Source: Burkholderiaceae bacterium
GTDB taxonomy: Bacteria > Pseudomonadota > Gammaproteobacteria > Burkholderiales > Burkholderiaceae_E
DNA length: 64,000 nucleotides
Direction: 5' to 3'
Assembly: GCA_016710525.1 (NCBI GenBank)
Contig: JADJVQ010000031.1
Span: 1 to 64,000, forward strand
The notes under the pieces are model-generated. The model was not told where the DNA came from and searched no databases. It saw nothing but the letters and a program-made list of their open reading frames with translations. Positions 1 to 8,572 of the stretch are shown here, piece by piece. Made by a program: the position numbers and the translations under genes. Within the stretch, counting starts at the first letter, position 1; each line of letters starts with the position of its first letter.

Positions 1-2
1 TG

Positions 3-510
3 AATGCGCCGACCGGTGTGTCGCAAACTCAGCACGCCCTGCAATGCGCGGCTCTCGCCATGCAGGCCCGGAGCCGTCGACACCCTGGTGGGTGCGGCGC
101 TCTTGCACGATCTGGGGCACCTGCTCCACGACGACGACAGTGACCAGGCATGCGACGGGCGCGATGACGTTCACCAGTACATGGCGCTCTCGTTCCTGCG
201 TCCCTGGTTTCCGGCCAGCGTGCTCGAGCCGATCAAGCTTCATGTCGACGCCAAGCGCTACCTGTGTCATGCCGAACCCGACTATTGGAGCGGCCTGTCC
301 CTGGGCTCGCAGCGCAGCCTCGAATTGCAGGGAGGCCCGTTCAATGAGGAGCGGGCGGCGGCCTTCGCCGGACTGCCGTTCGCGCCACAGGCCATCGCGC
401 TGCGCCGCTGGGATGACCGGGCGAAAGATCCGGCCACGACAGCGCCGCCTTTCAGCACCTATCGCGCGTTGCTGATGCGGATCCGGACAGGGCGTCCGGG
501 CACCGTCTGA
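3..510 (+). CDS. PhnZ-like HD-domain protein, 5' end outside window
   Basis: Resembles the HD-domain proteins of phosphonate operons (PhnZ type, mixed-valent di-iron oxygenases acting on alpha-hydroxyphosphonates). Visible motifs follow the PhnZ order: an early His in QTQHALQCA, ALLHDLGHLLH (the HD pair), a His in DDVHQYMAL, PIKLHVDAKRYLC, RSLELQGG and ALRRWDD. The gene enters from the left edge, so its start is not seen. Its first codons (about 3-70) read in frame 3 and the rest in frame 1, so one frame break lies near base 70. It ends one base before the convergent DUF1045 gene. Placement beside the C-P lyase operon supports a role in phosphonate breakdown. The exact substrate is unknown, and a regulatory or phosphohydrolase role for the HD fold is possible. 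Confidence 0.75.
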   Translation, partial: MRRPVCRKLSTPCNARLSPCRPGAVDTLVGAALLHDLGHLLHDDDSDQACDGRDDVHQYMALSFLRPWFPASVLEPIKLHVDAKRYLCHAEPDYWSGLSLGSQRSLELQGGPFNEERAAAFAGLPFAPQAIALRRWDDRAKDPATTAPPFSTYRALLMRIRTGRPGTV

Positions 511-511
511 T

Positions 512-1227
512 TCATCCCGCCAGAACCCAGTCGTGAAGGCGGCGTAGCGCGGCGCCTGGCGTCGGTTCCTCGAACAGGCAGATGCGATCGAGCTGTGCCG
601 GCTCCGCGCGGTTGAGTTCGGCGATGCGCGGCGCCAGCCCGGTCATCACCCGCCGCACTTGATCCGGGTTCGTGCAGTTGGCCAGTGTCATGTGGAATCG
701 GAATCGCTCGAGGACGAGCGGATAGCCATAGGCCCGCAGCAGTTCGAGGCCACGCGCATCGAGCCGCTCGGGCTGGCGGCGCGCGATGTCCGAGGGCTGC
801 AAAGGGGCTCAGGTCGTCGAGTTCGAGCACGCAGCGCGCCGCCAGTTCCGCCAGGGCCGGCGGGGCGGTTGCGGGTGCCAGCGCGACGAAACCGGGAAAA
901 GCGGTTGGCTCCAGGCGACCGAGGGGAACGAGTCGCAGGGTGCCTGCCAAAGTGGAAATCCGGTCCATCAAGACAGGCAGGCTTGCTCCGTTGGACAGCC
1001 TGAAGGGCGCTTTCAAGGTGGCATGAAAGCCGTAGCGACGCGCGTCGATTGTCATTTCGCGCCACTGATCGGGGCCGATTCCAGCCGGCACAAAGCGTGG
1101 CCGGCGAGGGCGCGCCACCGTCCGCGTCGCGCCCCAGCACGTCGGCGCCGAAGCGCCACCAGGAGGAGTTCGGCGCGGGTGCGAAATAGATCGCGTATCT
1201 CGGCGAATCGACGAGGGGCTCAGCCAT
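512..1227 (-). CDS. DUF1045 / 2H phosphoesterase-like phosphonate metabolism protein (two frame breaks)
   Basis: Matches the DUF1045 family found in C-P lyase operons. The N-terminus reads SPRYAIYFAPAPNSSWWRFG, the middle YGFHATLKAPF and the C-terminal part FRFHMTLANC. The two HxTL-type motifs are the signature of the 2H phosphoesterase (LigT-like) fold. The protein is spread over three frames, with breaks near 1115 and near 800, so no single open frame covers it. About 238 codons fits the family. It is transcribed away from phnG, and no PhnP metallo-hydrolase gene is seen in the window. A cyclic-phosphodiesterase step on the ribosyl 1,2-cyclic phosphate made by C-P lyase is therefore a reasonable inference, not shown here. 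The ATG at 1227 is chosen because YAIYFAP follows it directly. Confidence 0.75.
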
Positions 1228-1272
1228 TGACCTGACTTAGATCGAACACCGATTGCACGCGATCGGCTCGGG

Positions 1273-1697
1273 ATGGATGACCTCGATTGTCATGGGCATG
1301 TCTTGTTGAGAGCCGAAGCTTGTCTGACTCGAATGCTACTGATCCCTCTAGACAATCGATACGAATTTCTGCGGCGCGCCGAACCCGGAATGGTGATGCT
1401 GCGTGCCCGCTCGGGGGCACCGGGGACCCGTTCAATCTGGGCGAGACCAGCGTCACCCGCTGCTCGCTGCGCATTCCGGCGGTACACCGGTACCGGTTAT
1501 GTGCTGGGACGCGAGCGGCGCAAGGCCGAACTCGTGGCGCTGTTCGACGCCTTGCTGCAGGACCCACAAAACCGCCCCGGCCTCGACTCGTCGCTATTGC
1601 GCGTGCTGCGCGAGCGCCAGCGCCGCCAGCGCGCCGACAAGGCGCAGGCAGCGGTTCGACCAAGGTCGAGTTCTTCACGATGGTGCGGGGCGAATGA
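1273..1697 (+). CDS. phnG: C-P lyase subunit PhnG (three frame breaks, N-terminus not recognisable)
   Basis: PhnG is part of the PhnGHIJ core complex and helps PhnI couple ATP ribose to the phosphonate. Recognisable blocks are YEFLRRAEPGMVMLRAR, GGTGDPFNLGETSVTRCSL, TGTGYVLGRERRKAELVALF and STKVEFFTMVRGE, in the family order and ending with the usual FFTMVRG tail. They alternate between frames 1 and 3, with breaks near 1412, 1480 and 1650. The first 30 or so residues upstream of YEFLRR do not resemble PhnG in any frame, and the DNA there is less GC-rich, so the 5' end is either damaged or starts later (ATG 1333). The stop overlaps the phnH start (ATGATG at 1694). Confidence 0.8.
1287..1304 (+). 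promoter_or_regulatory. Possible PHO-box-like repeat before phnG
   Basis: TTGTCAT, four bases, then ATGTCTT: two heptamers 11 bases apart that resemble the PhoB half-site CTGTCAT (6 of 7 and 5 of 7 matches). It lies in the divergent interval between DUF1045 and the recognisable part of phnG. Phosphate-starvation control through PhoB is known for phn operons. The match is imperfect, and the site overlaps one possible phnG reading frame. Confidence 0.3.
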
Positions 1698-2290
1698 TGC
1701 CTGCGATGCACGAGTTGCCCCTGGGCCTGCTCGACCCGGTCGATGATGCACAGGCGGTGTTTCGGGCAGCCTTGCGGGCGCTGTCCTGCCGGGTGAGCCG
1801 GTCCCGTGCCCGGCGCTGCGCAGCCGTCACCGGGCTGATGCCGGCAACCGCAGCGCTGCTGCTGGCGCTCACCGACCAGGAAACCGCCGTCTGGTGGAAT
1901 AGCGATGGCCCGTCGGGCTGGCTGCGCTTTCACACCGGCGCGCCAGCGGCGCGCGTGCCAGGGCAGGCGCAGTTCGGTGTCATCCGTGCGGCGGGCCCGT
2001 TCGAAGCGTTTGCGCGCTTCAATACCGGCAGCGACGCACAGCCTGAGCGTTCGGCGACCTTGTTGATCGAGCTTCCCGCGCTGACGGGAGGGCCTGCCGT
2101 CGAATGGTCGGGGCCAGGCCTGCGCGCGCCCACGCTGCGGCGGCTGGCCGGATTGCCGGCAGATTTCTGGCGGCAGTGGTCCGATAACCACGCGATGTTT
2201 CCGAGTGGCGTCGACGTCTTGTTCATATGCGGAAGCGACATCGTCGGCCTGCCGCGCACCACGCGGGCCATCGAACGGGAGGCCGGCTGA
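1694..2290 (+). CDS. phnH: C-P lyase subunit PhnH
   Basis: Carbon-phosphorus lyase core subunit (structural partner in PhnGHIJ). The 198-residue product is close to the usual 190-200. It contains the family stretches GLMPATAALLLALTDQETAVWW, FGVIRAAGPFEAFARFNTGS, LIELPAL and SGPGLRAPTLRRLAGLP, ending VDVLFICGSDIVGLPRTTR. Residues about 31-48 (SCRVSRSRARRCAAV) do not look like PhnH. The alternative frame there reads PGEPVPCPAL, which fits better, so a pair of compensating indels is likely. The start is ATG 1694 (second ATG at 1697), overlapping the phnG stop. The stop directly abuts the phnI ATG. Confidence 0.85.
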   Translation: MMPAMHELPLGLLDPVDDAQAVFRAALRALSCRVSRSRARRCAAVTGLMPATAALLLALTDQETAVWWNSDGPSGWLRFHTGAPAARVPGQAQFGVIRAAGPFEAFARFNTGSDAQPERSATLLIELPALTGGPAVEWSGPGLRAPTLRRLAGLPADFWRQWSDNHAMFPSGVDVLFICGSDIVGLPRTTRAIEREAG

Positions 2291-3384
2291 ATGTACGTCT
2301 CGGTCAAGGGTGGCGAAGCGGCCATCGAAAACTCCTGGCGTCTGCTCGCGCAGGATCGCGGGGGACACGGCAAACGCCGAACTGAGCGTCGCGCAGATCG
2401 GGTCGCAGCTGCGACTGGCGGTCCACCAGGTGATGACAGAGGCTCGCTGTACGACCCCGACCTGGCCGCTCTCGCCATCAAGCAGGCCAGCGGCGACCTC
2501 TATGAAGCGGTGTTCCTGCTGCGCGCCTACCGCACCACGCTGTCGCGTTTCGGCTGCTCGCTGCCGCTGGACACCGGACGCATGGCGATCAGGCGGCGGA
2601 TCTCCGCCGCCTTCAAGGACCTGCCCGGTGGCCAGGTGCTGGGGCCCACGCACGACTACACGCAGCGGCTGCTCGATTTCAGCCTGTTGGCCGACGGCCG
2701 AGCGTGCCGCGAGCCGGCGCCAGCCGCCCGCCCGCCGAGCCGGTGCCATCCGACATGCCGCGTGTGCTGTCCCTGCTCGACCAGGAAGGCCTGATCGAGT
2801 CAGAGACCCCAACCGGCAGCGCCTGCGAACCCTTCGACCTCACGCGCGAACCTCTGCGTTACCCGGCTTCACGCGACGCCCGGCTGCAGACACTGGCGCG
2901 CGCCGACGAGGGCTGGCTGCTCGCGCTGGGCTATTCGACCCAGCGCGGCTACGCCAACACGCATCCTTTCGCGGGCGAGATCCGCATGGGCGAGGTCAGC
3001 GTCGAGATCGTTCCGGACGAACTCGGCTTTGCGATCGACATCGGCGAGATCACGCTCACGGAAAGCCAGATGATCAATCAGTTCAGCGGCAGCCACGAAG
3101 ACGCGCCCCGATTCACGCAGGGTTACGGCCTTGCCTTCGGCGAATGCGAACGCAAGGCGATGGCGATGGCGCTGGTCGACCGATCGCTGCGCGCCCGGGA
3201 GCTGGGCGAGCCGCAGACTGCGGTCGCGCAGGACGAGGAGTTCGTTCTGGCGCACGGCGACAGCCTGGAGTCTTCCGGATTCGTCCAGCACCTGAAGTTG
3301 CCCCACTACGTCGACTTCCAGTCGGAGCTCGAACTGGTTCGCCGCCTCCGAGTGCGGCATCAAACGAAGGAGGCCAAGCCGTGA
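2291..3384 (+). CDS. phnI: C-P lyase subunit PhnI (three frame breaks)
   Basis: PhnI is the nucleosidase-like subunit that displaces adenine from ATP to form alpha-ribosyl phosphonate triphosphate. The start MYVSVKGGEAAI is typical. Conserved blocks follow in family order: GDTANAELSVAQIGSQL, LAALAIKQASGDLYEAVFLL, PGGQVLGPTHDYTQRLLDF, DEGWLLALGYSTQRGYANTH, HPFAGEIRMGEV, AMAMALVDR, QDEEFVLAHGDS and HLKLPHYVDFQSELEL. The frame moves from 2 to 3 near 2360 (within a G run), back near 2443, and to frame 1 near 2700. The total of about 364 codons agrees with the family. The stop TGA overlaps the GTG of phnJ. Confidence 0.88.
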
Positions 3385-4334
3385 TTGGCCCCGCCCCAAC
3401 TATCGCACTCGATTCTCCCGGGATCGAGGGAGTCGAAGACAACTACAACTTCGGGTTCCTGGACGAACAGACCAAACGCCACATCCGGCGGGCCCTGCTG
3501 AAGGCGGTCGCGATACCGGGCTACCAGGTCCCCTTCGGCAGCCGCGAAATGCCGTTGCCTTATGGCTGGGGCACCGGTGGCATTCAGGTGACCGCCTCGT
3601 TGATCGGGCGCGACGATGTGCTCAAGGTGATCGACCAGGGGGCCGATGGCACGGTGAATGCGGTGAACATCCGTCGATTCTTCGCGCGCACGACCGGTGT
3701 GCGCACCACGACCGCCACGGCGCAGGCGAGCATCATCCAGACCCGGCACCGCATCCCAGAAAAGCCGCTGCGCGACACGCAGATCCTGGTCTTCCAGGTG
3801 CCGATGCCCGAGCCGCTGTTTCGCCTCGAGCCGCGTCGCGCGCAGACGATCAGGCTGCATGCGCTGGCCGAATACGGGTTGATGAGCGTGCGCCTCTACG
3901 AAGACATCGCGCAACTCGGCGCGATCGCCCGGACCTACGACTATCCGGTGCAGGTCAATGGCCGCTATCTGATGTCGCCTTCGCCGATCCCGAAGTTCGA
4001 CAATCCCAAGTTGAACATGAGTCCGGCCCTGCAGCTGTTCGGCGCGGGCCGCGAGAAGCGCCTGTATGCGGTGCCGCCCTACACGCCGGTGCACAGTCTG
4101 GCTTTCGAGGACCATCCGTTCGAAGTCCAGCGCTGGGAGCAGGCCTGCGGGCTGTGCGGCGCGACCGACAGCTTCCTGGACGAAGTGATCGTCGATGACG
4201 CCGGCCGACGGGCGTTCGTGTGTTCCGACAGCGACCATTGCCAGGAGCGCAGCCAAGCCGGTCATCAGGCAGCGCCTGCGTCAGCCGGACGCACGCCGCG
4301 ACGGCATCCGTCGTGCCATCCGCATGAGCGATGA
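3381..4334 (+). CDS. phnJ: C-P lyase radical SAM subunit PhnJ
   Basis: Catalytic C-P bond cleaving subunit: a 4Fe-4S radical SAM enzyme converting ribosyl 1-phosphonate 5-phosphate to the 1,2-cyclic phosphate plus alkane. The unusual C-terminal cysteine motif CX2CX21CX5C is intact (CGLC ... VCSDSDHC), including the last Cys that carries the thiyl radical. The N-terminal part reads YNFGFLDEQTKRHIRRALLKAVAIPGYQVPFGSREMPLPYGWGTGG, as expected. GTG at 3381 is taken as start because it overlaps the phnI stop and begins the conserved N-terminus. About 317 residues; family usually 280-300, the tail after the Cys motif being non-conserved and overlapping phnK. No frame break seen in this subunit. Confidence 0.93.
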   Translation: MIGPAPTIALDSPGIEGVEDNYNFGFLDEQTKRHIRRALLKAVAIPGYQVPFGSREMPLPYGWGTGGIQVTASLIGRDDVLKVIDQGADGTVNAVNIRRFFARTTGVRTTTATAQASIIQTRHRIPEKPLRDTQILVFQVPMPEPLFRLEPRRAQTIRLHALAEYGLMSVRLYEDIAQLGAIARTYDYPVQVNGRYLMSPSPIPKFDNPKLNMSPALQLFGAGREKRLYAVPPYTPVHSLAFEDHPFEVQRWEQACGLCGATDSFLDEVIVDDAGRRAFVCSDSDHCQERSQAGHQAAPASAGRTPRRHPSCHPHER

Positions 4335-5115
4335 CGTCCTGATGTCCGTGCGGGGTGCGGGCAAACGATACGGCAACCGCTGGGCCTGCCGCGACGTGGC
4401 CTTCGATCTCTATCCGGGCGAAGTGCTGGCGGTGGTTGGAGAGTCGGGCTCCGGCAAGACTACGTTGCTCAATATCTTGTCGATGCGCCAGCCGCTCGAT
4501 GAAGGCAGCGTGCATTACGCGCCACGGCCTGACGGGCAGGGACCGGGCGGTCTGCGCGATCTGGCCGGATTGTCGGAGGCCCGCCAGCGTCTGCTCAGCC
4601 GCACCGAATGGGGTTTCGTGGACCAGCATCCGCGCGACGGCCTGCGCATGGCGGTGTCGGCCGGGGCCAATGTGGCCGAGCGTCTGATGCTGCTGGGCGG
4701 CGAGCACTATGGCCGGCTGCGTGCGACAGCCCGCGACTGGATGAGCCGGGTCGAGCTTGCCGAAGACCGCATCGACGATCTGCCCAGCCGCTTCTCCGGT
4801 GGCATGCAGCAGCGCCTGCAGATCGCCCGCAATCTGGTGACAGGGCCGCGCCTGGTGTTCATGGACGAACCGACCTCCGGCCTGGATGTGTCGGTCCAGG
4901 CCCGTCTGCTGGATCTGCTGCGCTCGCTGGTCGACGATCTCGGCCTGGCGTGCATCGTGGTCACGCACGATCTCGCGGTCGCGCGGCTGCTCGCGCACCG
5001 GATGCTGGTGATGAAGGACGGCGCGGTGGTCGAAGCCGGACTCACCGACCGGGTGCTCGACGATCCTCACCACCCCTATACCCAATTGCTCGTCTCTTCG
5101 GTGCTGATGCCGTGA
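4324..5115 (+). CDS. phnK: Phosphonate C-P lyase ABC-type ATPase PhnK
   Basis: ABC-family ATPase that docks on the PhnJ dimer of the core complex. Walker A GESGSGKTT, signature SGGMQQRLQIARNL, Walker B LVFMDEPTSGLD and the H-loop VTHDLAVA are all present in 263 residues. Start ATG 4324 gives MSDDVLMSVRGAGKRYG and overlaps the end of phnJ. An in-frame upstream extension to 4195 is rejected because it lies inside phnJ. The stop overlaps the phnL GTG. Confidence 0.92.
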   Translation: MSDDVLMSVRGAGKRYGNRWACRDVAFDLYPGEVLAVVGESGSGKTTLLNILSMRQPLDEGSVHYAPRPDGQGPGGLRDLAGLSEARQRLLSRTEWGFVDQHPRDGLRMAVSAGANVAERLMLLGGEHYGRLRATARDWMSRVELAEDRIDDLPSRFSGGMQQRLQIARNLVTGPRLVFMDEPTSGLDVSVQARLLDLLRSLVDDLGLACIVVTHDLAVARLLAHRMLVMKDGAVVEAGLTDRVLDDPHHPYTQLLVSSVLMP

Positions 5116-5853
5116 ACCCCAAGTGCCAGACCCTGACCCAGGTCCTGGTCCGCGTGCGCGGACTCGCCAAGACGTTCGTGCTGCACAACCGCGAGGGTGT
5201 GGAGCTGCCGGTCTTCACCGGGCTCGACCTGGAGGTAGCCGCGGGCGAATGCGTCGTTCTGGCGGGTCCTTCGGGGTGTGGCAAGAGCTCGCTGATGCGC
5301 TGCTTGTACGGCAACTATGCGGCCAGCGCGGGCACGGTCGAACTCAGGCACGACGACCGTTGGCTCGACTTGTCGGATGCCTCGCCCCGGGAGGTGGTCG
5401 ATGCGCGGCGACGCAGCGTCGGTTATGTGTCGCAGTTCCTGCGGGTGATCCCGCGGGTTCCCACGCTCGACCTGGTCGCCGAGCCCCTGCGCCGTCTCGG
5501 CGTGGCCCGCATCTTGCCGACGCGCAGGCGCGCGAGCTGCTGATCGGCTGGCCCTGCCCGAACGGCTGCGGCACCTGCCACCCGCCACATTTTCCGGCGG
5601 CGAGCAGCAGCGCGTGAATGTCGCGCGAGGACTGATCGCACCGCGCCCGGTGCTGCTGCTCGACGAGCCGACCGCTTCGCTCGATGCGGGCAACCGGCAG
5701 ATCGTGGTCGACCTGATCGGTCGGGCCCGCGACCGCGGCGCGGCCATCATCGGCATCTTTCACGATGCCGAAGTGCGTGACGCGGTGGCCACGCGATCTT
5801 TCGACCTGGGCCCTTACCGGCCGGACCGCACGCTCGAGGAGGCGGCATCATGA
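5112..5853 (+). CDS. phnL: Phosphonate C-P lyase ABC-type ATPase PhnL (two frame breaks)
   Basis: Second ABC ATPase of C-P lyase, which stacks on PhnK. Visible in order are GLAKTFVLHNREGVELPVF, Walker A AGPSGCGKSSLMRCLYGNY, VGYVSQFLRVIPRVPTLD, ADAQARELL, LPERLRHLPPATFSGGEQQR, Walker B VLLLDEPTASLDAGN and GIFHDAEVRDAVA. The frame changes near 5513 (frame 3 to 2) and near 5544 (frame 2 to 1), so the signature motif lies in a different frame from Walker A. GTG 5112 overlaps the phnK stop. The end overlaps the ATG of phnM. Confidence 0.88.
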
Positions 5854-6989
5854 GTGAACGGATCCTGCGCAATGCGCGCATCGTCACCGCCGACGATTGT
5901 TTCGTCGGCACTGTCCGGATCCGCGACGGACTGGTCAGTGAGGTTGCCAGCGGCGCCAGCACCTGCCTGGGCGCCGAGGACATGGAGGGCGACTTCCTGA
6001 TGCCCGGTCTGGTGGAACTGCATACTGACAATCTCGAGAAGCACATGCTTCCTCGCCCCGGCGTGCACTGGGATCCCTACTCGGCGACCGTGGTCCACGA
6101 CGCGCAGTGCGCGAGCGCCGGCATCACCACCGTGCTCGATGCGGTCATGATCGGCAGCCGCGACCAGGAGAGCGTGCGCGCCAGGATGCAGGAAACCGCG
6201 ATCACCAGCATGGAGCGCTGCCGCGACGACGGCGTGCTGCGGGTCGATCACCTGCTGCATCTGCGGTGCGAGGTCGCCGCTGCCGACATCCTCTCCGTCT
6301 TCGAGCGGCACATCGATCGCGCGGACCTCAAGCTGATATCGGTCATGGATCACACCGCTGGCCAGCGCCAGTGGCGAGACCTCGCCAAGTACCGGCAATA
6401 CATGGAGCGAAACGGCCGCTACACCGACGAGTCGTTCCGTGAAATGCTGGCGGCGCAGCGAGAGGGGCACGAGGAGTGGGCCGCCGGACACCGCTGCACG
6501 GTCGTGAAGGCGGCGCGCGCGCGCGCCATTCCGGTGGCCAGCCATGACGACACCGAGATCGAGCATGTGATCGAGGCGAGCGGCGAGGGCATCACGATGT
6601 CGGAATTCCCGACCACGGTGGACGCCGCTGCTGCCGCCCGCGCCGCCGGAATGGAGATCATCATGGGGGCGCCCAACCTGGTGCGCGGCGGCTCGCACTC
6701 GGGCAACGTTTCGGCGGCGGAACTGGCCGAACGCGGCCTGCTGGACATCCTGTCTTCGGACTATGTGCCCACCAGCCTGCTGATGTCGGTCTTCGAGCTG
6801 CATCACTCGCTGGGCTGGCCGTTGCCGCGGGCGGTGGCTTCGGTGAGCCGCACGCCGGCGCGGGCCGTGGGCCTGTTCGACCGTGGCGAAATCGCCGCGG
6901 GCCACCGTGCGGACCTGATCCGCGTGCGCCCGCGTGAGCGCAACGGCGTGGTGATGAGCACCTGGGTGAAGGGCGCGCGGGTCGCCTGA
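5850..6989 (+). CDS. phnM: Alpha-D-ribose 1-methylphosphonate 5-triphosphate diphosphatase PhnM
   Basis: Amidohydrolase-family enzyme that removes pyrophosphate from the ribosyl phosphonate triphosphate made by PhnI/G/H/L, giving the PhnJ substrate. The 379 residues contain the family signature GLVELHTDNLEKHMLPRPGV (metal-binding HxD), SVMDHTAGQRQ, VASHDDTEIEHV, SEFPTTVDAA, MGAPNLVRGGSHSGN and LSSDYVPTSLL. The ATG at 5850 overlaps phnL (ATGA). It ends 23 bases before the convergent hydrolase gene, with no obvious terminator between. phnN and phnP are not found downstream. Confidence 0.94.
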   Translation: MSERILRNARIVTADDCFVGTVRIRDGLVSEVASGASTCLGAEDMEGDFLMPGLVELHTDNLEKHMLPRPGVHWDPYSATVVHDAQCASAGITTVLDAVMIGSRDQESVRARMQETAITSMERCRDDGVLRVDHLLHLRCEVAAADILSVFERHIDRADLKLISVMDHTAGQRQWRDLAKYRQYMERNGRYTDESFREMLAAQREGHEEWAAGHRCTVVKAARARAIPVASHDDTEIEHVIEASGEGITMSEFPTTVDAAAAARAAGMEIIMGAPNLVRGGSHSGNVSAAELAERGLLDILSSDYVPTSLLMSVFELHHSLGWPLPRAVASVSRTPARAVGLFDRGEIAAGHRADLIRVRPRERNGVVMSTWVKGARVA

Positions 6990-7012
6990 CTCAGGACGGC
7001 GCCGCGCGCTGC

Positions 7013-8560
7013 TCACATCCGCGACAGCAGCCCTTCGGGCGAGGCCGCATAGCCGGTCAGCGTCCGCTCGGCGTGACGCAGGCGCCAGTCGAGCATCTTC
7101 TGCGCGTACTTGAGGATCAATGGTGCGTACGAGGGCTGGGCTGCGACATTGTGCAACTGCCCCGGGTCCGCGTTCAGATCGAAGAACAGCGGCGCCATCG
7201 CGCCGAAGTGGACGTACTTGTAATGCTCGTCCTGTGTGACCGCCAGCGAACAGTCGTCCATCCGCAGGCCCAGTGCGGATTCGGGCTTCGAATAGAACAG
7301 ATCGCGGAAGTCGAATTCGTAGTGGACTTCGCTGCGCCAGCCGGTCGGCGCCACGCCATCGTGCACGAAGGGCAGCAGCGACCGGCCATCGCAGGTTCGC
7401 GGCACCGGCAGGCCCATCCAGTCCAGCAGCGTGGGCATGGTGTCGATGGTTTCGGTGAACTGGCCGACGACGCTGCCGCGTGTTGCGTCGGCCTGCGCGC
7501 CCGGGTCGCGAACGATCATCGGGATGTGGTAGCTCTGGTCGAAGTAACCGATCTTGCCCAGCAGGTGGTGATCTCCGAGCTGTTCGCCGTGGTCGCTGGT
7601 CAGCACGATCAGCGTGTTGTCCCACTGCCCGGTGTCCTTCAGGAACTGGAAGACACGGCCCAGCTGCGCGTCGATTTCGCTCATCAGCCCGTAGTAGGTG
7701 GCGCGCATCTGGCGCACTTCCGCCTGGCTCATGGCGCTGCCCAGACCCCGGCCGTTCTGGAAGAAGTTCTGGCGTTGAATGTTCTCCACGTAGAACCGCA
7801 GCAGCGGGTGCTGGGCGGCTTCCTCGCGGGCTGTGTCGGCGCGCAGCGCTGGCGGGCACAGCGCGGGGTCGTACATGTCGTGATAGGGCGCGGGCGCCGA
7901 GAACGGCGGATGCGGACGGTAGTAGCCCAGATGCAGGAACCAGGGCTTGTGCGCGGTGCTGCGCAGATGGTCGATGCCGCGGTCGGTGAACCAGGTGGTG
8001 TCCGACAACGCCGCCGGGATGCGGCTCGGCTTGCCCGTGGCGCCGTGGTCATCGGCTTGGAGCCCCTGCGGCAGCCAGATATCCCAGGGGTTGTCCGGCA
8101 TCGCGAAGCCCTGCGAGGCCACCCATGAAAAATAGGCTTCCATCTTCATGCCCCAGGAGCCGACCGGGCGCCAGCCTTCCATGTCCGCCCCCAGCACCTT
8201 GAAGCGCGGATCCTGGGCCGAGACCACGCGCGGGTCGGGGGTGGTCGTGGTGTAGCCCACCAGCGCCGGGTCGTATCCGGCCTTGCGCACCTCGAAGGCG
8301 ATGTTGGTGTGCCGTGCATCCAGCGGAATCGTGTTCTGCACCGCACGGTGATTCATCATGTACTGCCCGGTCAGCAGGCTCGCGCGGCCCGGCCCGCAGG
8401 GAACCGCCTGGGTGTAGTGGCGCGCGAAGGTCACGCCTTCGGCGGCCAGCGCCTCGATGTTGGGCGTCTTGATCACCGGATGGCCCAGCATCGGCAGGGT
8501 GTCGCCGCGCCATTGGTCGACGACGATCAGCAGAACGTTCTTGCGGGGTTGCACAGTCAC
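7013..8560 (-). CDS. Phosphonate monoester hydrolase (formylglycine-dependent, alkaline phosphatase superfamily)
   Basis: The 515 residues match the length of the Rhizobium and Burkholderia phosphonate monoester hydrolases. The formylglycine site is C55-G-P-G-R, followed by SLLTGQYMMNHR. Metal ligands appear at D15 (VDQWRGD) and D323/H324 (TSDHGEQLGDHHLLGK), with H218 in YYRPHPPF, all near the published positions in that family. These enzymes cleave phosphonate monoesters and phosphodiesters and are promiscuous toward sulfate esters, so a sulfatase role cannot be excluded. It is the last gene of the minus-strand operon behind an ABC importer and faces the C-P lyase operon, which favours the phosphonate ester reading. 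No signal peptide is seen, so it probably acts in the cytoplasm after import. Confidence 0.85.
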   Translation of the reverse strand: MTVQPRKNVLLIVVDQWRGDTLPMLGHPVIKTPNIEALAAEGVTFARHYTQAVPCGPGRASLLTGQYMMNHRAVQNTIPLDARHTNIAFEVRKAGYDPALVGYTTTTPDPRVVSAQDPRFKVLGADMEGWRPVGSWGMKMEAYFSWVASQGFAMPDNPWDIWLPQGLQADDHGATGKPSRIPAALSDTTWFTDRGIDHLRSTAHKPWFLHLGYYRPHPPFSAPAPYHDMYDPALCPPALRADTAREEAAQHPLLRFYVENIQRQNFFQNGRGLGSAMSQAEVRQMRATYYGLMSEIDAQLGRVFQFLKDTGQWDNTLIVLTSDHGEQLGDHHLLGKIGYFDQSYHIPMIVRDPGAQADATRGSVVGQFTETIDTMPTLLDWMGLPVPRTCDGRSLLPFVHDGVAPTGWRSEVHYEFDFRDLFYSKPESALGLRMDDCSLAVTQDEHYKYVHFGAMAPLFFDLNADPGQLHNVAAQPSYAPLILKYAQKMLDWRLRHAERTLTGYAASPEGLLSRM

Positions 8561-8572
8561 CTCGTTGCGGTC

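Noticed and set aside
2205..4334. A 709-residue frame ending in PhnJ.
   Set aside because: It stays open through phnH and phnI in the wrong frame. Only a short part (about 2360-2443) is real PhnI, and PhnJ proper starts at GTG 3381.
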